From Lepiota brunneoincarnata (lineage: Eukaryota > Basidiomycota > Agaricomycetes > Agaricales > Agaricaceae), in contig JAEBUN010000051.1 in the NCBI GenBank assembly GCA_023014365.1, positions 1 to 64,000 on the forward strand: 64,000 nt of DNA, written 5' to 3'. Shown here in pieces: positions 32,672-43,929 of this stretch. The notes below the pieces were generated by a model. It did not search any database and had not been told where the DNA came from. It worked only from the letters and a program-made list of their open reading frames with translations. The position numbers and the translations under genes are program-made. Each line of letters begins with the position of its first letter. The first letter of the stretch is position 1.

Positions 32672-34870
32672 AATCGTGCTATCAAGCTTGGGAAGGAGTC
32701 GAAGAAGCGTCCTTCTGATAGTGAACCCGGCGTTTCATACAGCAATGTTCAAGTTTTTATACACACACCCCGTAACAGCACCCATTTTTGTCCCGGAAAC
32801 ACAAGTCAAAACAGGACAATGAGGACCGGTTTCTAGCTGCCAGGACCACCTGTACAGAGAATCTTGACCACATGGTTATAACCTAAGAAACGGAGTGCAC
32901 AGGTTCTGAATACGTCTCTTGAGCTGCCACTGACCATCCCACGCTGTATATCAATAGTGATCTACGAGTGGTTCCGCCTTTGGCACATGAGAGGGCAGTC
33001 TCTCTATCCCATGTTGAAGGTGGGAGAAAAAGAGGCGCAAGAGAACCCATACGAACTTGCCCCAACTAATCCCCTCACGCTCAGATTCGCGGCATTGCCG
33101 CAGAGGCCGGACAAAGACATGGACAAGGAGGTGAGTAATTGATGACATGTGAGCTTGAGGAATCGCCGTCCCATCAGTGACGGTGCGAGGTTCCTATCGT
33201 TCTTACATGGCTTCTTCTGAAAGCTGAACCCTTATTGTCTGACAGTTATGATGGAGGACGCACTTAGCGGCTTGCTAGGAGCACATGAGTACTACATTTC
33301 AGGCTTCTGAATTAGCCACTGCTACGCTTCGGATCTTTCCTAGGGGAAGGCGCCTCTAAATTAATGTAAGCCCGTGGGCTCACTAGTATCAGAGACTCAC
33401 AAGTCACGCGCGACAAGAGTGGTCCCAAACGTCTATTCAGATTAGAGAGAATACGCGTATGGAGTAAGAGAAGATGATAGTATCAGAAGAAGAAAGAAAG
33501 ATGATTGTTTACATCGCGGTTCGTTATTTATCTAGGGGTTAGTATACGTGATCACGATCGATGTAAGTTCAATGCTTACAATTAACAGGTTGGCTTTGAA
33601 AGCCGTAGCTTTAGAGAACAAGGAATCACCAGTTCCCACAGGCGATGGAAACAGTCTCAATTTACGGTTGAGTGAATAGTAATGATCGCCCAATCTTCTT
33701 CTGTGCCAGCCACCTTACCCCTCACTGAAGCTTGTCTGCCTAGACTCTCATATTCAGCGCCACCAACGCGACCGAGCCACGTCTGGCACGGTACCATCCG
33801 CCCTCTTTCCTACCTATCTGCGCTCCCCTCAACCGGTGTCTGTGTCCTGCACTGTTCGATATAAATATCGTGGATTTTCGAGTCGAGTTTCCCTCTATAA
33901 TGCGAGGTGGGTGGCAGAGTACAGTTCTAGGATCGTTTTGGGCAGGGTTCGATTTTGATTCAATACACCGCGTCCGATCCGCTTATACATATTTGAATAA
34001 CTCAATCTGGAAGCGTACAAGATAGTTCTTTTCGAGTAGCTATAATCTCGGTCCATGAAGATAAAAAAAGCGAAGTCTTTCCAGTCGCGGAGGTCCGGCA
34101 ACAGCCGATAGCCAGGTTGGTTGTGGGGATGATGATGAGAGAAATGATGGAAATCAGCCGTGGTAGGGTTGTTAACCCATGTACGATTCACTGGAACTGG
34201 ACAATTGTTGGCATACACGCCTACACTGGGTGTATTGACACCGATGGGGAAATCAGTGGTGTGAGGGTGGTGTGTGCGCTGGGTGTCACGAATGCGTTCT
34301 GTTCGATCAGTTTGGGGAGACGCAGGAGGCAGGGTGGGATGGCAGAAACGCAAAGGACAGCTATAGATGCACATGTTAATCGCCTGGAGAGAAAACCTGT
34401 GGTATTATTCTGGGTTTTGAGGTTTCATTAATCCCGAACCCAAGATTGGCGCCTACCATTGCCCTTGAACCCTTAACCAAGCTTAACCAAGTGCGACCTA
34501 GAAAGGCTATTGCTTCTCACTGGAATGATTACCGCCAAGGACGTAGGCGTCACGATCTCGCAGAAGGCGGCCAGGACACATTGGTCGTTCCGTGTAGCGC
34601 GTCGAGTCCTTTTACTTCCAATGCTGTAGTAGTACACCTTTGAGTTCAGACATCACTTGCAAAGGTGTAATATATAGAAAATGTAATATAGAACACTTGA
34701 GGTTTTGCCAATACAGAAGCCAGGAGGCTATATAAATGGAACCAGAGTGGCAATGGGTTGAGATGAAAGCGAAGGCATTCCGAAGCATCCACTGGTGATG
34801 AAGATGAAGGCATTTGGCCATGATGCAAGGATGCTTGATATCTAACTCCTCCAGGCGAGAACTGAGTACT
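32672..34870. other. no gene recognised
   Basis: Short open frames on both strands (for example 32957-33142 plus and 33895-34374 minus) show no recognisable domain. The last 400 bases are the left flank of Copia-2. Confidence 0.35.
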
Positions 34871-35216
34871 TGATGATTGGGTATTCGCGCAGACGTATGA
34901 CTCGAGACACAGTATGTATAAGTTTGGGACCACTGGGACCCAGTATAGGAAAACTTGTAAGCACTCGTAAAGATACGTCGAGGGTATGAACGCACCTGGG
35001 ACCCAGTATAGGAAAACTGGGGTCCACAGGTGCTCGGACCACTACCTAAGTACGACGAGAATGTGTACAATTATTTGCTAAGTAATGTAACTCGATCGTC
35101 GTTGCTAGCAGGAATATAAAAAGTCCATAATGAAGTACCTACGGTGACTAAGGACAATATGAAATAGCCAAGAAAACAATAAGCGACATCGAGCTGGACG
35201 GCTCGGTATTTCGACA
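34871..35216 (-). repeat. 3' LTR of Copia-2
   Basis: TGATGATTGG to TTTCGACA. Contains two copies of a segment reading CAGTATAGGAAAACT. A purine-rich GTGGGAG (minus sense) lies beside it at 35217-35223. Confidence 0.93.
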
Positions 35217-38200
35217 CTCCCACTCAGTGAGATGTCAGTTAGGAGGCAACACGCCGAGACGAGCGCGGAACTTAACAAAGGACTCTCGAGGGAGAGCCTT
35301 GGTGAAAATATCCGCGAGCATATTTGTCGTAGACACATAGCGCAACTCGATCTCCTTGGTCTCCACGCGTTCACGGATAAAATGGTGACGTATGTCAATA
35401 TGCTTGGCGCGAGAATGGGCAACCGGATTGGTGGAAAGCGCGATACACCCCTGGTTGTCTGCGTGGATGATGGTAGCGATCGTTTGTGGGAAATCCAGCT
35501 CCTTGAGCAACGTGCGAAGCCAGATCACCTCCTTGGTGGCATTGGCAGCCGCAACATACTCGGCCTCAACGGATGAGGTGGCAACTGTGGGTTGTTTCTT
35601 CGAAGACCACGAAATAGAGCTACCAGCGACTTCAAAAACAAAACCTCCGACGGACCTTCGGTCATCGGAATCCTGAGCCCAATTGGAATCCGTCCAACCA
35701 ACCAAGTCGAGAGCATCCTGCCCACGTCTTCCCAAGATCAGACTGTAATCAGCTGTACCCTTGAGGTAACGGAGAACGCGCTTCGCAGCCTCCAAATGAG
35801 CGATGCCTGGGTTACCACCAAATTGGGCAATGAGGCCGACAGCGAACTGGATGTCAGGTCGCGTCTGTGTGGCAAAGAGGAGCGAGCCGACGAGGGACAG
35901 GTAATGGATATCACCCGCATGTTCAACATAGGCGCGTTTTTCATTGGTGGTGCCAGGGGAATGAGACCGGGTGAGGTTATGTTTAACAGGAAGGGGGGTG
36001 GAAACCGGGTTTGCATCCTGCATGCCGAACCGGACAAGCATTTGGCGGATGTAGGCTGTTTGGTTGAGATATATGAGGCGATTTGCGCGATCTCGTACAA
36101 CGGCAATTCCAAGCATGTACTTGAGCTCCCCAAGATCGGTAATGTCGAACTCTCCACCTAGAGCTGACTTGAAGGACATGATCTTGCATCCTCCAGGACC
36201 TGCAATAGCCATATCGTCAACATAAACGAGGACAATGAGTATAATCTTGCCGTCTTCCTTGCTGAAATACAAACAATCATCAGCAAAGGCACGCGTGAAG
36301 CCAAGTCCGGTGAGGACTTCATGTAGCTTCTTCTTCCATTGTCTTCCGGACTGACGTAGGCCATATATTGGTTTCCTCAACCTCCAATAGCGAGCACCTG
36401 ACCCGTACTTCTCTACACCCTCCGGAACCTCCATATAAATTTCTTCATCTAATTCCCCTTGAAGATAGGCTCCCACAACGTCCACCTGATGAATATCGAA
36501 ATCGAGGTGAGCAGCATAAGCGAGGAAAACACGGAGAGTGGTGAATTTAGCGATGGAGGAGAACGTTTCAGTGAAGTCTTCACCAGGGACCTGCGAGAAG
36601 CCCTTCGCAACGATCCAGGACTTGTATTTGACCAGATTCCCATGCTCATCAGTTTCCACACGAAAAACGATCCGACTCCCAACAGCTTTCTTCCCCTCCG
36701 GTAATATATCCACCTCCTCAAACACGCCTCGTGCCTTGAGCTGGTCAAATTCAGACTTGATCGAACTCTCCCACTGCTTCACAGCAGGGGACCATTGGAC
36801 TTCACGGTACGTGCGAGGCTCATTGCGTATAGCCACAAACGCAAAGTTAATGCCATTATCCAGAGATACTGCACCGTCAATGGCAAGGTTCCCAAACCGC
36901 TCTGGGACTCGACGTTCACGCCCAGAGGGTTCACGCTGGGGAAGGGAGGCCCACTTGGAAGACTTCCGAGGGGCAGGAGGCGGCTCAACTCTCCCACTGG
37001 GGATAGGAGGAGGGGGTGTAGATGGGCGTCCTGGCTCAGCAGGGGATGAGGGAGACTGAACGGTAGGAACAACGTCCAACTCGGCAGTGGTGGGACTGAG
37101 CTCAACTGAAGCACTAGGCCCAGGAACGATGCCAACAGCATTATCCACCAACGTATCAACTTCTTCAGCAGAAGGCGCAGGATCACTAACTTCCATGATC
37201 GCTAACTCGCTGGGGGAGCTATCCTCATAGAAACGAACATCCCTGGATGCGATTAACTTGCCATTCTCAAGATCTTCAAGGCGGTATCCCTTCGTCTCAT
37301 CAGTCCACCACCCTAGCATGCGGACCTTAACGGCCCTCGACTCCAGCTTCCCTTTGCGTACCTGCTTGGGGACGTGGGCCCACCCAAGAGACCCGAAAAT
37401 GCGGAGGTGCAAAATGCTGGGCTTATGCCCGGTCCAAGCCTCATAGGGAACGATGCCTTTCAACCCAGAGGTGAGAGTGAGACTCCTGATGTGTACAGCG
37501 TACATAAAAGCTTCCCCCCAGTAGCGCAGGTCAACTCCTGCAGTATATAACATGCAGCGGACCATTTCGAAGAAGACAGCGATCGCACGTTCTGCAATAC
37601 CATTTTGCTCGGGGAGGTAGGGGTTGGACGTCTCATGAATGATACCATTGCGGCGGCAGAACTCATCCATGACAGAATTAACGAACTTGGTGCCGTTGTC
37701 ACTCCGGAAACGACGCGTCTTGAGACCTGATTGGCGTTCCAACATCGCAACCACATCCCATACAGCCGCTCCAGTCTCCTCTTTGTCCTTTAGCAACCTC
37801 CCGACTGGGTAATGACAGCTGACTTCAACAACAACAAGGGCATACAGGTGGCCATCCCAAGTGGGGACGGATATAGGGCCAGTGAGATCCATGACAACTA
37901 GCTCCATTTTGGCATACTGACTTGAGCTTGCAGCGGGCAAAGGTAGACGGTGAGACTTTCCGTTTGCACAACCGCTGCAAAGGTGATCAAAATCATGAGG
38001 GGCTCGAATATCAAGACCCTTAACAGCATGTTGGCGAGACATAGCATCAATGGTAGAGGGGCTCAAGTGCCCCATACGTCAATGCCAAAGACGCATGGAG
38101 GGGCCACCTGCAAGGTAAGCAACCTCGCCCCTATTCTCTGCACAGTGAATATGGTATAGAGTACCAGCCGATCCGGTAAGAATGGCACGGAACAAATCCT

Positions 38201-39063
38201 CGCCACTTGCCGAAATCACCAACCCATCTTCGCTACTCTGCACGGAGGCACCTTCACGCTGTAGGACACCAAGACTGACTAGATTTGCGCCCAACTGCGG
38301 AACATGGAGAACATCGTGTAGGGTCACATTGAGGTATCCACCAGTCAATACAGCCTTGAACCTTACTGATCCACAACCCTTCACGGCAACTTTGTTATGC
38401 CCACCCACAGTAACATACTTGTTGGACACCTCTCGGTTGGAAATGAAACGCTCTCGGTCCATGAACATGTGAGTGGTTGCACCACAATCAAGGATGATTC
38501 CGATAGTGGTGGTAGAATTCGAAGAGGCCATCAACATTTTTCCGACCTCACGTTCCCCCAGGGATTTCAGATCGTCAACAGCCAAGTTAGCAGATCCACC
38601 AGACTTGGTGGGCGCATCCTTGCCCTTCCGTCTTGGCTCGGGGCAGTCAGGACTCCAATGTTCTTTTTTGTGGCAATTGTGACATTCATCAGTGGGTTTA
38701 ACCTTCTTCATCCGCCTAGCTTTCCTCGTATCCTTATTACCTGAGTTTCCAGAACCGGTCAGCCGTGACTTGGCAACCAAGGCCAGCTGATCAGACTTGG
38801 CCTTCAAGGTATCACCACTGGCATGCTCGCGTTCGATTCGGTGGTGTGTCATAATCAACTCAGCCTTCACCTTGTCAAGGGTAAGGCTCTTTCCTTGGCT
38901 GAGGAGGGATTGTTTGACGACATCCCAGACACCGGAGGAGGGGAGGGAAAGGAGTATATTGTGGATGAGAATGGTGTCTTCAAGCCTCTCGCCCGCTTCG
39001 ACAATGCGACGGCGACGGCTCAAGAAGGCACCAATATGTTCGGTCATGGAGGTACGTTCCTCC

Positions 39064-39374
39064 TGTAAGGGGACTATACCCCCTTACGCAAGGTACGTCT
39101 AGGGGCCTGTGGTTGGGTATCTGTGCTCGGCCTCTCTAGCCGATGCCCGATGCCTAAGCCCGGCCTCGGCCTTCGGCCACCCCCATCCCCGAGTCTAACC
39201 CACGTGCGACTGACGTTGTTTGTATATTGTTTGCGTATGTTATGTTCTAGTAGCTACGTAGTGTTTGGCTACCCAGTCTGTGCGCAGGCCTCTATGTATA
39301 TAAGTAGTGTGGGTGTCGATTGTATTCGCCACCCAAATATCAACTTGGTTCCGGTGCGCTTACTTCCCCTAACA
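39064..39374 (+). repeat. 5' LTR of KH element
   Basis: 311 bp; TATATAAG at 39297-39304; expected transcript start near 39331. Confidence 0.93.
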
Positions 39375-39386
39375 GAATATTTGGGT
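39375..39386 (+). promoter_or_regulatory. predicted self-priming primer-binding site of KH element
   Basis: ATATTTGGGT (39377-39386), two bases after the LTR, is the perfect complement of ACCCAAATAT at 39331-39340, which begins 34 bases after the TATA box. With one bulged A the pairing extends one more base. This mirrors the chromovirus arrangement at 18580-18591. Confidence 0.6.
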
Positions 39387-39455
39387 CTCTACGCAGACTC
39401 GCCAATCTAGCCCTCTGCACCCCACCTACCCTGTCTTCTCAGCTCTAACGCTAGT

Positions 39456-40607
39456 ATGCCCCGCCGAAAGTCCTCAGGCAAACAGAAAGCGACTGTGCCC
39501 GCCCTACCGACAATGGCCCCTGCCTCGGCAGGACCCTCGCGTTCAGGCGAGGATACTCAGGCCTTACTGGCCCGGATCGGCGAGCTTAACCGCTCGATCG
39601 GTTCGCTCTCATCCCGCCTGCGCACCCTCGAGGATCGCACCTCGACGGCTGCTGCCGGTCCTACTCCAGCTGTCATCCAAGCAGCTACTACCCAGAAGGG
39701 TCGCTCGCGGATCTCCGCGGATGTCCCACGCACTTCTAACCGCCCGGGCCCCACTCGCCCCACGGTAAAAGGCACCTCTACCGCCCTCCCGCTGTCGGCT
39801 CACTACCCACGGGACGACGAGGCCGATCGCTATCAGGCCACCCTTGTCATCGCCGACGACATGGGTGGGCACGTGGTTGGTCGCGGCGGCCGCGGCCTTA
39901 AACAGGTCGCCGACATTAGTGGCGCTCACCTCCGGGTCTATTCTGTGGCCACGGATGGTGCCGACGAGCGCCATGTCTCTATCAGGGGGACCGAGCAGCA
40001 ACTCGGTGATGCCCTTGTGGTATTAGGTAAGCGGATTGCGCGCAAGCGCGTCCACCTTCCAAAGACAAAGAAGGAGAAGACAACGGCGGCTTCCGGCCCC
40101 GCCCCAGCGGCCCCCGGACCGTCCGCTCCTGCAGCGGCGCAGGCTCCCGCTCCAGCTCGTGTGGATCCCACTGCCTCCGGCTCTGCTACCCCGGTCCCTG
40201 ACTGGGCGCATCCGGGTGCACGGTCTTCCTCGCAGGCCTCTTCTGTCGCTCCCACTCCCCCCATGATCTCTACCCCGGCCGGCGTCCCATCGACTACTAT
40301 GCGTACAGCCGCACCTACTCCTACCCCTATGCGCTCGCCCGCGGTTTCTCGGCAACCGTCGCGCGGCTCCCCTATGCCCATCTCTACCCCCTCCGGTGCG
40401 TCTACTCCCGGAGTCCCATCAGTCCGGATGGGAAGCGCTACCCCTACCCCGGCCTTGACCCCGATGGAGGTCGACAGTGTCATCTCGACCTGGGGCCAGG
40501 GACTTCCGCCTGTCGCCTACCCGGCCCGTCTTGACTATGCCCGTTCCCTTCTGGCGGATGGGCTTGTCATTCGGCTTGTGGATGGTCGCTGGGCTCGTGC
40601 TGCTTAG
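39456..40607 (+). CDS. KH-domain protein encoded by the LTR element
   Basis: Intact 383-residue frame from an ATG 81 bases after the 5' LTR to a stop 48 bases before the 3' LTR. The N-terminus is basic (MPRRKSSGKQK). Residues about 33-60 form a probable coiled coil (LLARIGELNRSIGSLSSRL). A KH RNA-binding domain spans about 128-198: YQATLVIADDMGGHVVGRGG contains the GxxG loop (GRGG), followed by the helix LKQVADISGAHLRVY and SIRGTEQQLGDALVVL. Residues about 205-350 are a Pro/Ala/Thr/Ser-rich disordered region; the last 40 residues are more ordered (LPPVAYPARLDYARSLL). Coiled coil plus RNA-binding domain suggests a gag-like role, binding element RNA for packaging, but no gag fold is recognised. 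High GC and CpG content fits a young insertion. Confidence 0.85.
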   Translation: MPRRKSSGKQKATVPALPTMAPASAGPSRSGEDTQALLARIGELNRSIGSLSSRLRTLEDRTSTAAAGPTPAVIQAATTQKGRSRISADVPRTSNRPGPTRPTVKGTSTALPLSAHYPRDDEADRYQATLVIADDMGGHVVGRGGRGLKQVADISGAHLRVYSVATDGADERHVSIRGTEQQLGDALVVLGKRIARKRVHLPKTKKEKTTAASGPAPAAPGPSAPAAAQAPAPARVDPTASGSATPVPDWAHPGARSSSQASSVAPTPPMISTPAGVPSTTMRTAAPTPTPMRSPAVSRQPSRGSPMPISTPSGASTPGVPSVRMGSATPTPALTPMEVDSVISTWGQGLPPVAYPARLDYARSLLADGLVIRLVDGRWARAA

Positions 40608-40642
40608 GACGAAGGAACCGAGTCGTCGGGTCATCGACTCTT

Positions 40643-40651
40643 AAGAGGGGG
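40643..40651 (+). other. polypurine tract of KH element
   Basis: AAGAGGGGG four bases before the 3' LTR, the usual position for plus-strand priming. Confidence 0.65.
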
Positions 40652-40655
40652 CTGG

Positions 40656-40966
40656 TGTAAGGGGACTATACCCCCTTACGCAAGGTACGTCTAGGGGTCT
40701 GTGGTTGGGTATCTGTGCTCGGCCTCTCTAGCCGATGCCCGATGCCTAAGCCCGGCCTCGGCCTTCGGCCACCCCCATCCCCGAGTCTAACCCACGTGCG
40801 ACTGACGTTGTTTGTATATTGTTTGCGTACGTTATGTTCTAGTAGCTACGTAGTGTTTGGCTACCCGGTCTGTGCGCAGGCCTCTATGTATATAAGTAGT
40901 GTGGGTGTCGATTGTATTCGCCACCCAAATATCAACTTGGTTCCGGTGCGCTTACTTCCCCTAACA
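40656..40966 (+). repeat. 3' LTR of KH element
   Basis: 311 bp, three transitions from the 5' LTR (for example GGGGTCTG for GGGGCCTG). Confidence 0.93.
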
Positions 40967-41403
40967 CCTCCCACTTCATAGTAAAGAGTTCTTGGTAGGA
41001 ATAATGAATGCTGACATCGCGGCATTGGTCCACATAGAATGTACGAAGTTTGTCCCACATCTCCTTAGACGACAGGACTTCGCCAATGTGTTCTCGCTCG
41101 CTGAATTCGATAGCGCCTCTTATCAACCCCATCGCAGAAGCATCAAGCTTCTTCCAGGTAAGGTAATCCTTCTTCGCCTGCAACCATTCCTTGTAGATGG
41201 GTGAGTATGTCGTTAACGGCTTCGATTCATCACCAGTAGGAGGATCAGCAGATGGCTTTGGGGGACATTCCTCCAGTCCCTCAACATGGAACCAGAGTTG
41301 GCGTGCTTGGAGCGCGGCTTTCATATTGTCCGACCACGCATAGTAGTTTTTGCCGTCCAACTTGGCAAAGTGGACAGATGTCTCGGAAACGGAATCACTA
41401 GCG

Positions 41404-41415
41404 GGGCCCATAACC
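41404..41415 (-). promoter_or_regulatory. primer-binding site of Copia-2, overlapping the gag start codon
   Basis: Plus-strand GGGCCCATAACC adjoins the 5' LTR and matches the initiator tRNA-Met anticodon loop. The complement of its CAT (41409-41411) is the ATG that opens gag. Confidence 0.75.
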
Positions 41416-41761
41416 TGATGATTGGGTATTCGCGCAGACGTATGACTCGAGACACAGTATGTATAAGTTTGGGACCACTGGGACCCAGTATAGGAAAACT
41501 TGTAAGCACTCGTAAAGATACGTCGAGGGTATGAACGCACCTGGGACCCAGTATAGGAAAACTGGGGTCCACAGGTGCTCGGACCACTACCTAAGTACGA
41601 CGAGAATGTGTACAATTATTTGCTAAGTAATGTAACTCGATCGTCGTTGCTAGCAGGAATATAAAAAGTCCATAATGAAGTACCTACAGTGACTAAGGAC
41701 AATATGAAATAGCCAAGAAAACAATAAGCGACATCGAGCTGGACGGCTCGGTATTTCGACA
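41416..41761 (-). repeat. 5' LTR of Copia-2
   Basis: 346 bp; one base different from 34871-35216. The minus-strand frame stays open from within the LTR into gag. A minus-sense TATA-like TTTTTATATTCC lies at about 41656-41667. Confidence 0.93.
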
Positions 41762-41766
41762 GTACT

Positions 41767-42240
41767 GAGTGCCATATTAAGAGGAGCCGTCAAGCTTGGG
41801 GCAAACACATGGTTACCTGTTGGTGAGATGTGGTTCCTGTGCCCACGTCCTGCGAAGGTATCGACTCGGTATAGACGCGCAGCAGAGACTGGAACTCCCA
41901 CGTTCATATACTAGATCTGGCTATGAGCACACTAGCGCTTTGCAGTGCAACGTTCAAACCACACAGCACATCCTGAGTTTCTACAAGTTCTCCCGAGCCA
42001 CTTTTGGCTTCGTCTTCTCGTGTGATCCCGTATGTATGCGGTCCATGGCCTGCGCGTGTTTTGTGCTAGGCTGAACATTATCACCGGCCTTTGTCTGGGT
42101 AGGAGTAGTGGGCGCTTCGCACAAGACCATAAGAGAACGAAACTTTGCGGTTTCCTTCGCGTCAACTCAACTCAGACTCCCAGCGGAACCAATAACTCTC
42201 CGAGCCAATCCTCGTCTTGGCTTCGATTTCGAATAACTTT
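41767..42240. other. intergenic; 5' flank of membrane-family copy 3
   Basis: No gene seen. Segment 42109-42234 is duplicated in diverged form at 44435-44559. Confidence 0.45.
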
Positions 42241-43929
42241 ATGGAAGCGCCTCCTTCTTGGACGTCCGAGTCCTACAACTCTAGTCCCCTCCTCTTCGGC
42301 TCCATTACTGAACAATTATCGCCGTTGTGGCCTGTTCTTCGTTGTCGAGGTCGCCTTTCTCGCCTTGGCAGCCTACCTTCAGAACAACACCATTCCCCTA
42401 CCACATCGCTTACCTGGCCCTCTCGCGTCCTTCAACACTACCTCACTGATTAATGGTGCGGTTATTGCCCTATCCAACTCGTGGCACGCTTTGGCGGCTG
42501 TCTTTACTGTGAGAATCCTCAATGATGCATACAGCAGGGAATGGAAGGTCAGAATGGAGCAGAGGGAGTCCAACCCCAAGGCTTCAACTTCCGTTGATTC
42601 CGTTTCCATCATCACCTCGGGCGAATTGGACCGCTTGCGATATTTGTATTCCAATCGCGCCTCCTCACGAAAATTCATCTCGGCGTTCATTGCGTCAGTC
42701 TCGCTGGGAGCACTGCTTAACTTCGGTCCATCTGCAATCGTAGTTGACAACGAGGCGATTGCTATAGGTGGCCTCATATTCGGTACCTCTCGTATGACCC
42801 GTTCCATCCTAATGAGGGAGCATGTTATGGGCGGCAAACTGGGCTACAAGACTCAGGAGCACTGGATTATACCGAAACCTCCAACGGTGCCTTGCAGACT
42901 GGCAACTGCATCGGATACAGCAGTGACATCGTTCGCTTCAATCATGCATGCCAATAGTATGCCCTGCAGTTCAGTAATATCTCACTGGGGGGTGGAAAAG
43001 TGGCCATTGGGAATGAAGTGTTCGACTTTAAGCGGTTCAGACCGCCTCCCAACAGGACGGCGCTTGGTGAGTTTGGTGGTTCCGTGGGGTTTCGTCACTT
43101 GCTGACACAAACATCTCCAGATGCGACCACGTTTGGAACCGCCTTCTACCCCCTCCTTCCATACACAAATCACACCAGGCCTACCTCCACATTCCTGGTT
43201 TTTGGTGGAAATTCCTCATTTTCACTGAATACAGACCCTGTCACAGGGGACAATGCGACTCAGCGGAGCGTCCAGGGGACACGAGCGCCCGGAAACACGA
43301 TTGACCTTAGCGATCTTCCAACCACGCATGTACAATGCATCTTGGTATAACTTCTCAGCAAACAGATTTAGCACCTCTGATGGTCGCTCTCTTGTATTCC
43401 GGGCGCCGCTTGCCACCGCACTTCTCTGTGACGCGCAGCCCTTGCTGACCGCCGGCAAGGTGCGGCTTGCTTCGAACCACCTGACTGTAGAGTCGCTTGA
43501 TCCCTCCTCTCGGGTGGGTAACATCAATGAGATGGACATACCCAGGTATTTTTCACTTGCCCTCAATGGACTGAGCAATACGGACGAGTGTATCATGGCT
43601 CCTAGCCCCTCGGCTCTCCAACCCCTCTACTCGTCGACCCCACCCGACTTTTACTTTCCCAAGTTGTGACCGGGGGCTGGGTGGATGGGAATAATCGTCC
43701 GCTTCCCCCGGCCCAAGGCTCTGGCCGATTGCATGCTACAGGGCAGACCCCGAATCAAGTTCTCACCTCCAGTCCTGCCTGGTTTTCTCTCGCTGCGTTC
43801 AATGCACTCTTCACTTTCTGCTCATGTCTCTATATCGCGCGCCACATTAATAATGACGATCAAAATACTCGCCGTCCAACCTGGCTAATATCAACCCCTC
43901 ACTCAAATGACTTCGTATTGATGTTTTGA
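42241..43929 (+). pseudogene. membrane protein family, copy 3 (decayed)
   Basis: The first candidate ATG (42241, MEAPPSW) is in a different frame from the first membrane segment (CGLFFVVEVAFLALAAYL), so a frameshift near 42300 is likely. Family features follow: SWHALAAVFTVRIL, the motif YSREWKVRMEQ, FISAFIASVSLGALLNFGPSA, and a block HWIIPKPP. A frameshift near 42890 and a TAG soon after break the central part; an intron with a GTGAGT donor and CTCCAG acceptor lies at about 43068-43121. The C-terminal segment is WFSLAAFNALFTFCSCLYIA (near 43780). At least three disruptions make it a pseudogene. Confidence 0.7.

Larger units (their letters stand above)
39064..40966 (+). mobile_element. KH element: complete non-autonomous LTR retroelement
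   Basis: 1,903 bp with 311-bp direct terminal repeats (39064-39374 and 40656-40966) ending TGTAAGG...CCTAACA. Exact CCTCC duplications flank it (39059-39063 and 40967-40971), inside Copia-2 gag. The LTRs differ by three transitions. A self-complementary primer site follows the 5' LTR and a polypurine tract precedes the 3' LTR, so it has all the cis signals of a retrotransposon. The only gene is a KH-domain protein (39456-40607); protease, RT and integrase are absent. It must move by using the enzymes of another element. A diverged solo LTR of the family is at 4094-4435. Confidence 0.92.
35235..41411 (-). pseudogene. Copia-2 gag-pol polyprotein (one stop, one insertion)
   Basis: The frame starts at ATG 41411, inside the primer site, and would be 1,423 codons after removing the KH element plus one CCTCC (1,908 bp, a multiple of three). 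Domains in order: gag (YAWSDNMKAALQARQLW), zinc knuckle CHNCHKKEHWSPDC, protease with DCGATTHMF (Cys for the usual Ser), pre-integrase zinc region (CSGCANGKSH), integrase with MDLTGP, RSDNGTKF and EQNGIAERA, RT with VYVDDMAIAG, and RNase H with SSVEAEYVAA and SRAKHIDIRHH. The only internal stop is TGA at 38076-38078 in LWH-stop-RMGHLS, which fits a CGA-to-TGA CpG change. Almost intact, hence recently active. Confidence 0.93.
34871..41761 (-). mobile_element. Copia-2: young Ty1/Copia retrotransposon with a nested KH element
   Basis: LTRs 34871-35216 and 41416-41761 (346 bp each) differ at a single base, a CpG transition. Exact GTACT duplications flank it (34866-34870 and 41762-41766). Minus orientation. 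The internal region encodes one gag-pol frame, interrupted only by the KH element (39064-40966) and one TGA. Its own length is about 4.98 kb. It belongs to a different Copia lineage from Copia-1 (different LTRs), but the primer site is the same. Confidence 0.95.

Noticed and set aside
33895..34374. 159-codon minus-strand ORF
   Set aside because: No recognisable domain and no supporting splice or homologous copy in the window; kept out as a gene.
39938..40483. Long minus-strand ORFs opposite the KH gene
   Set aside because: GC-rich codon bias of the KH ORF leaves antisense frames open; the protein is low-complexity Gly/Ala/Arg.
40932..41615. Gag frame starting inside the Copia-2 LTR
   Set aside because: The upstream part is LTR sequence; the ATG in the primer site is the better start for gag.
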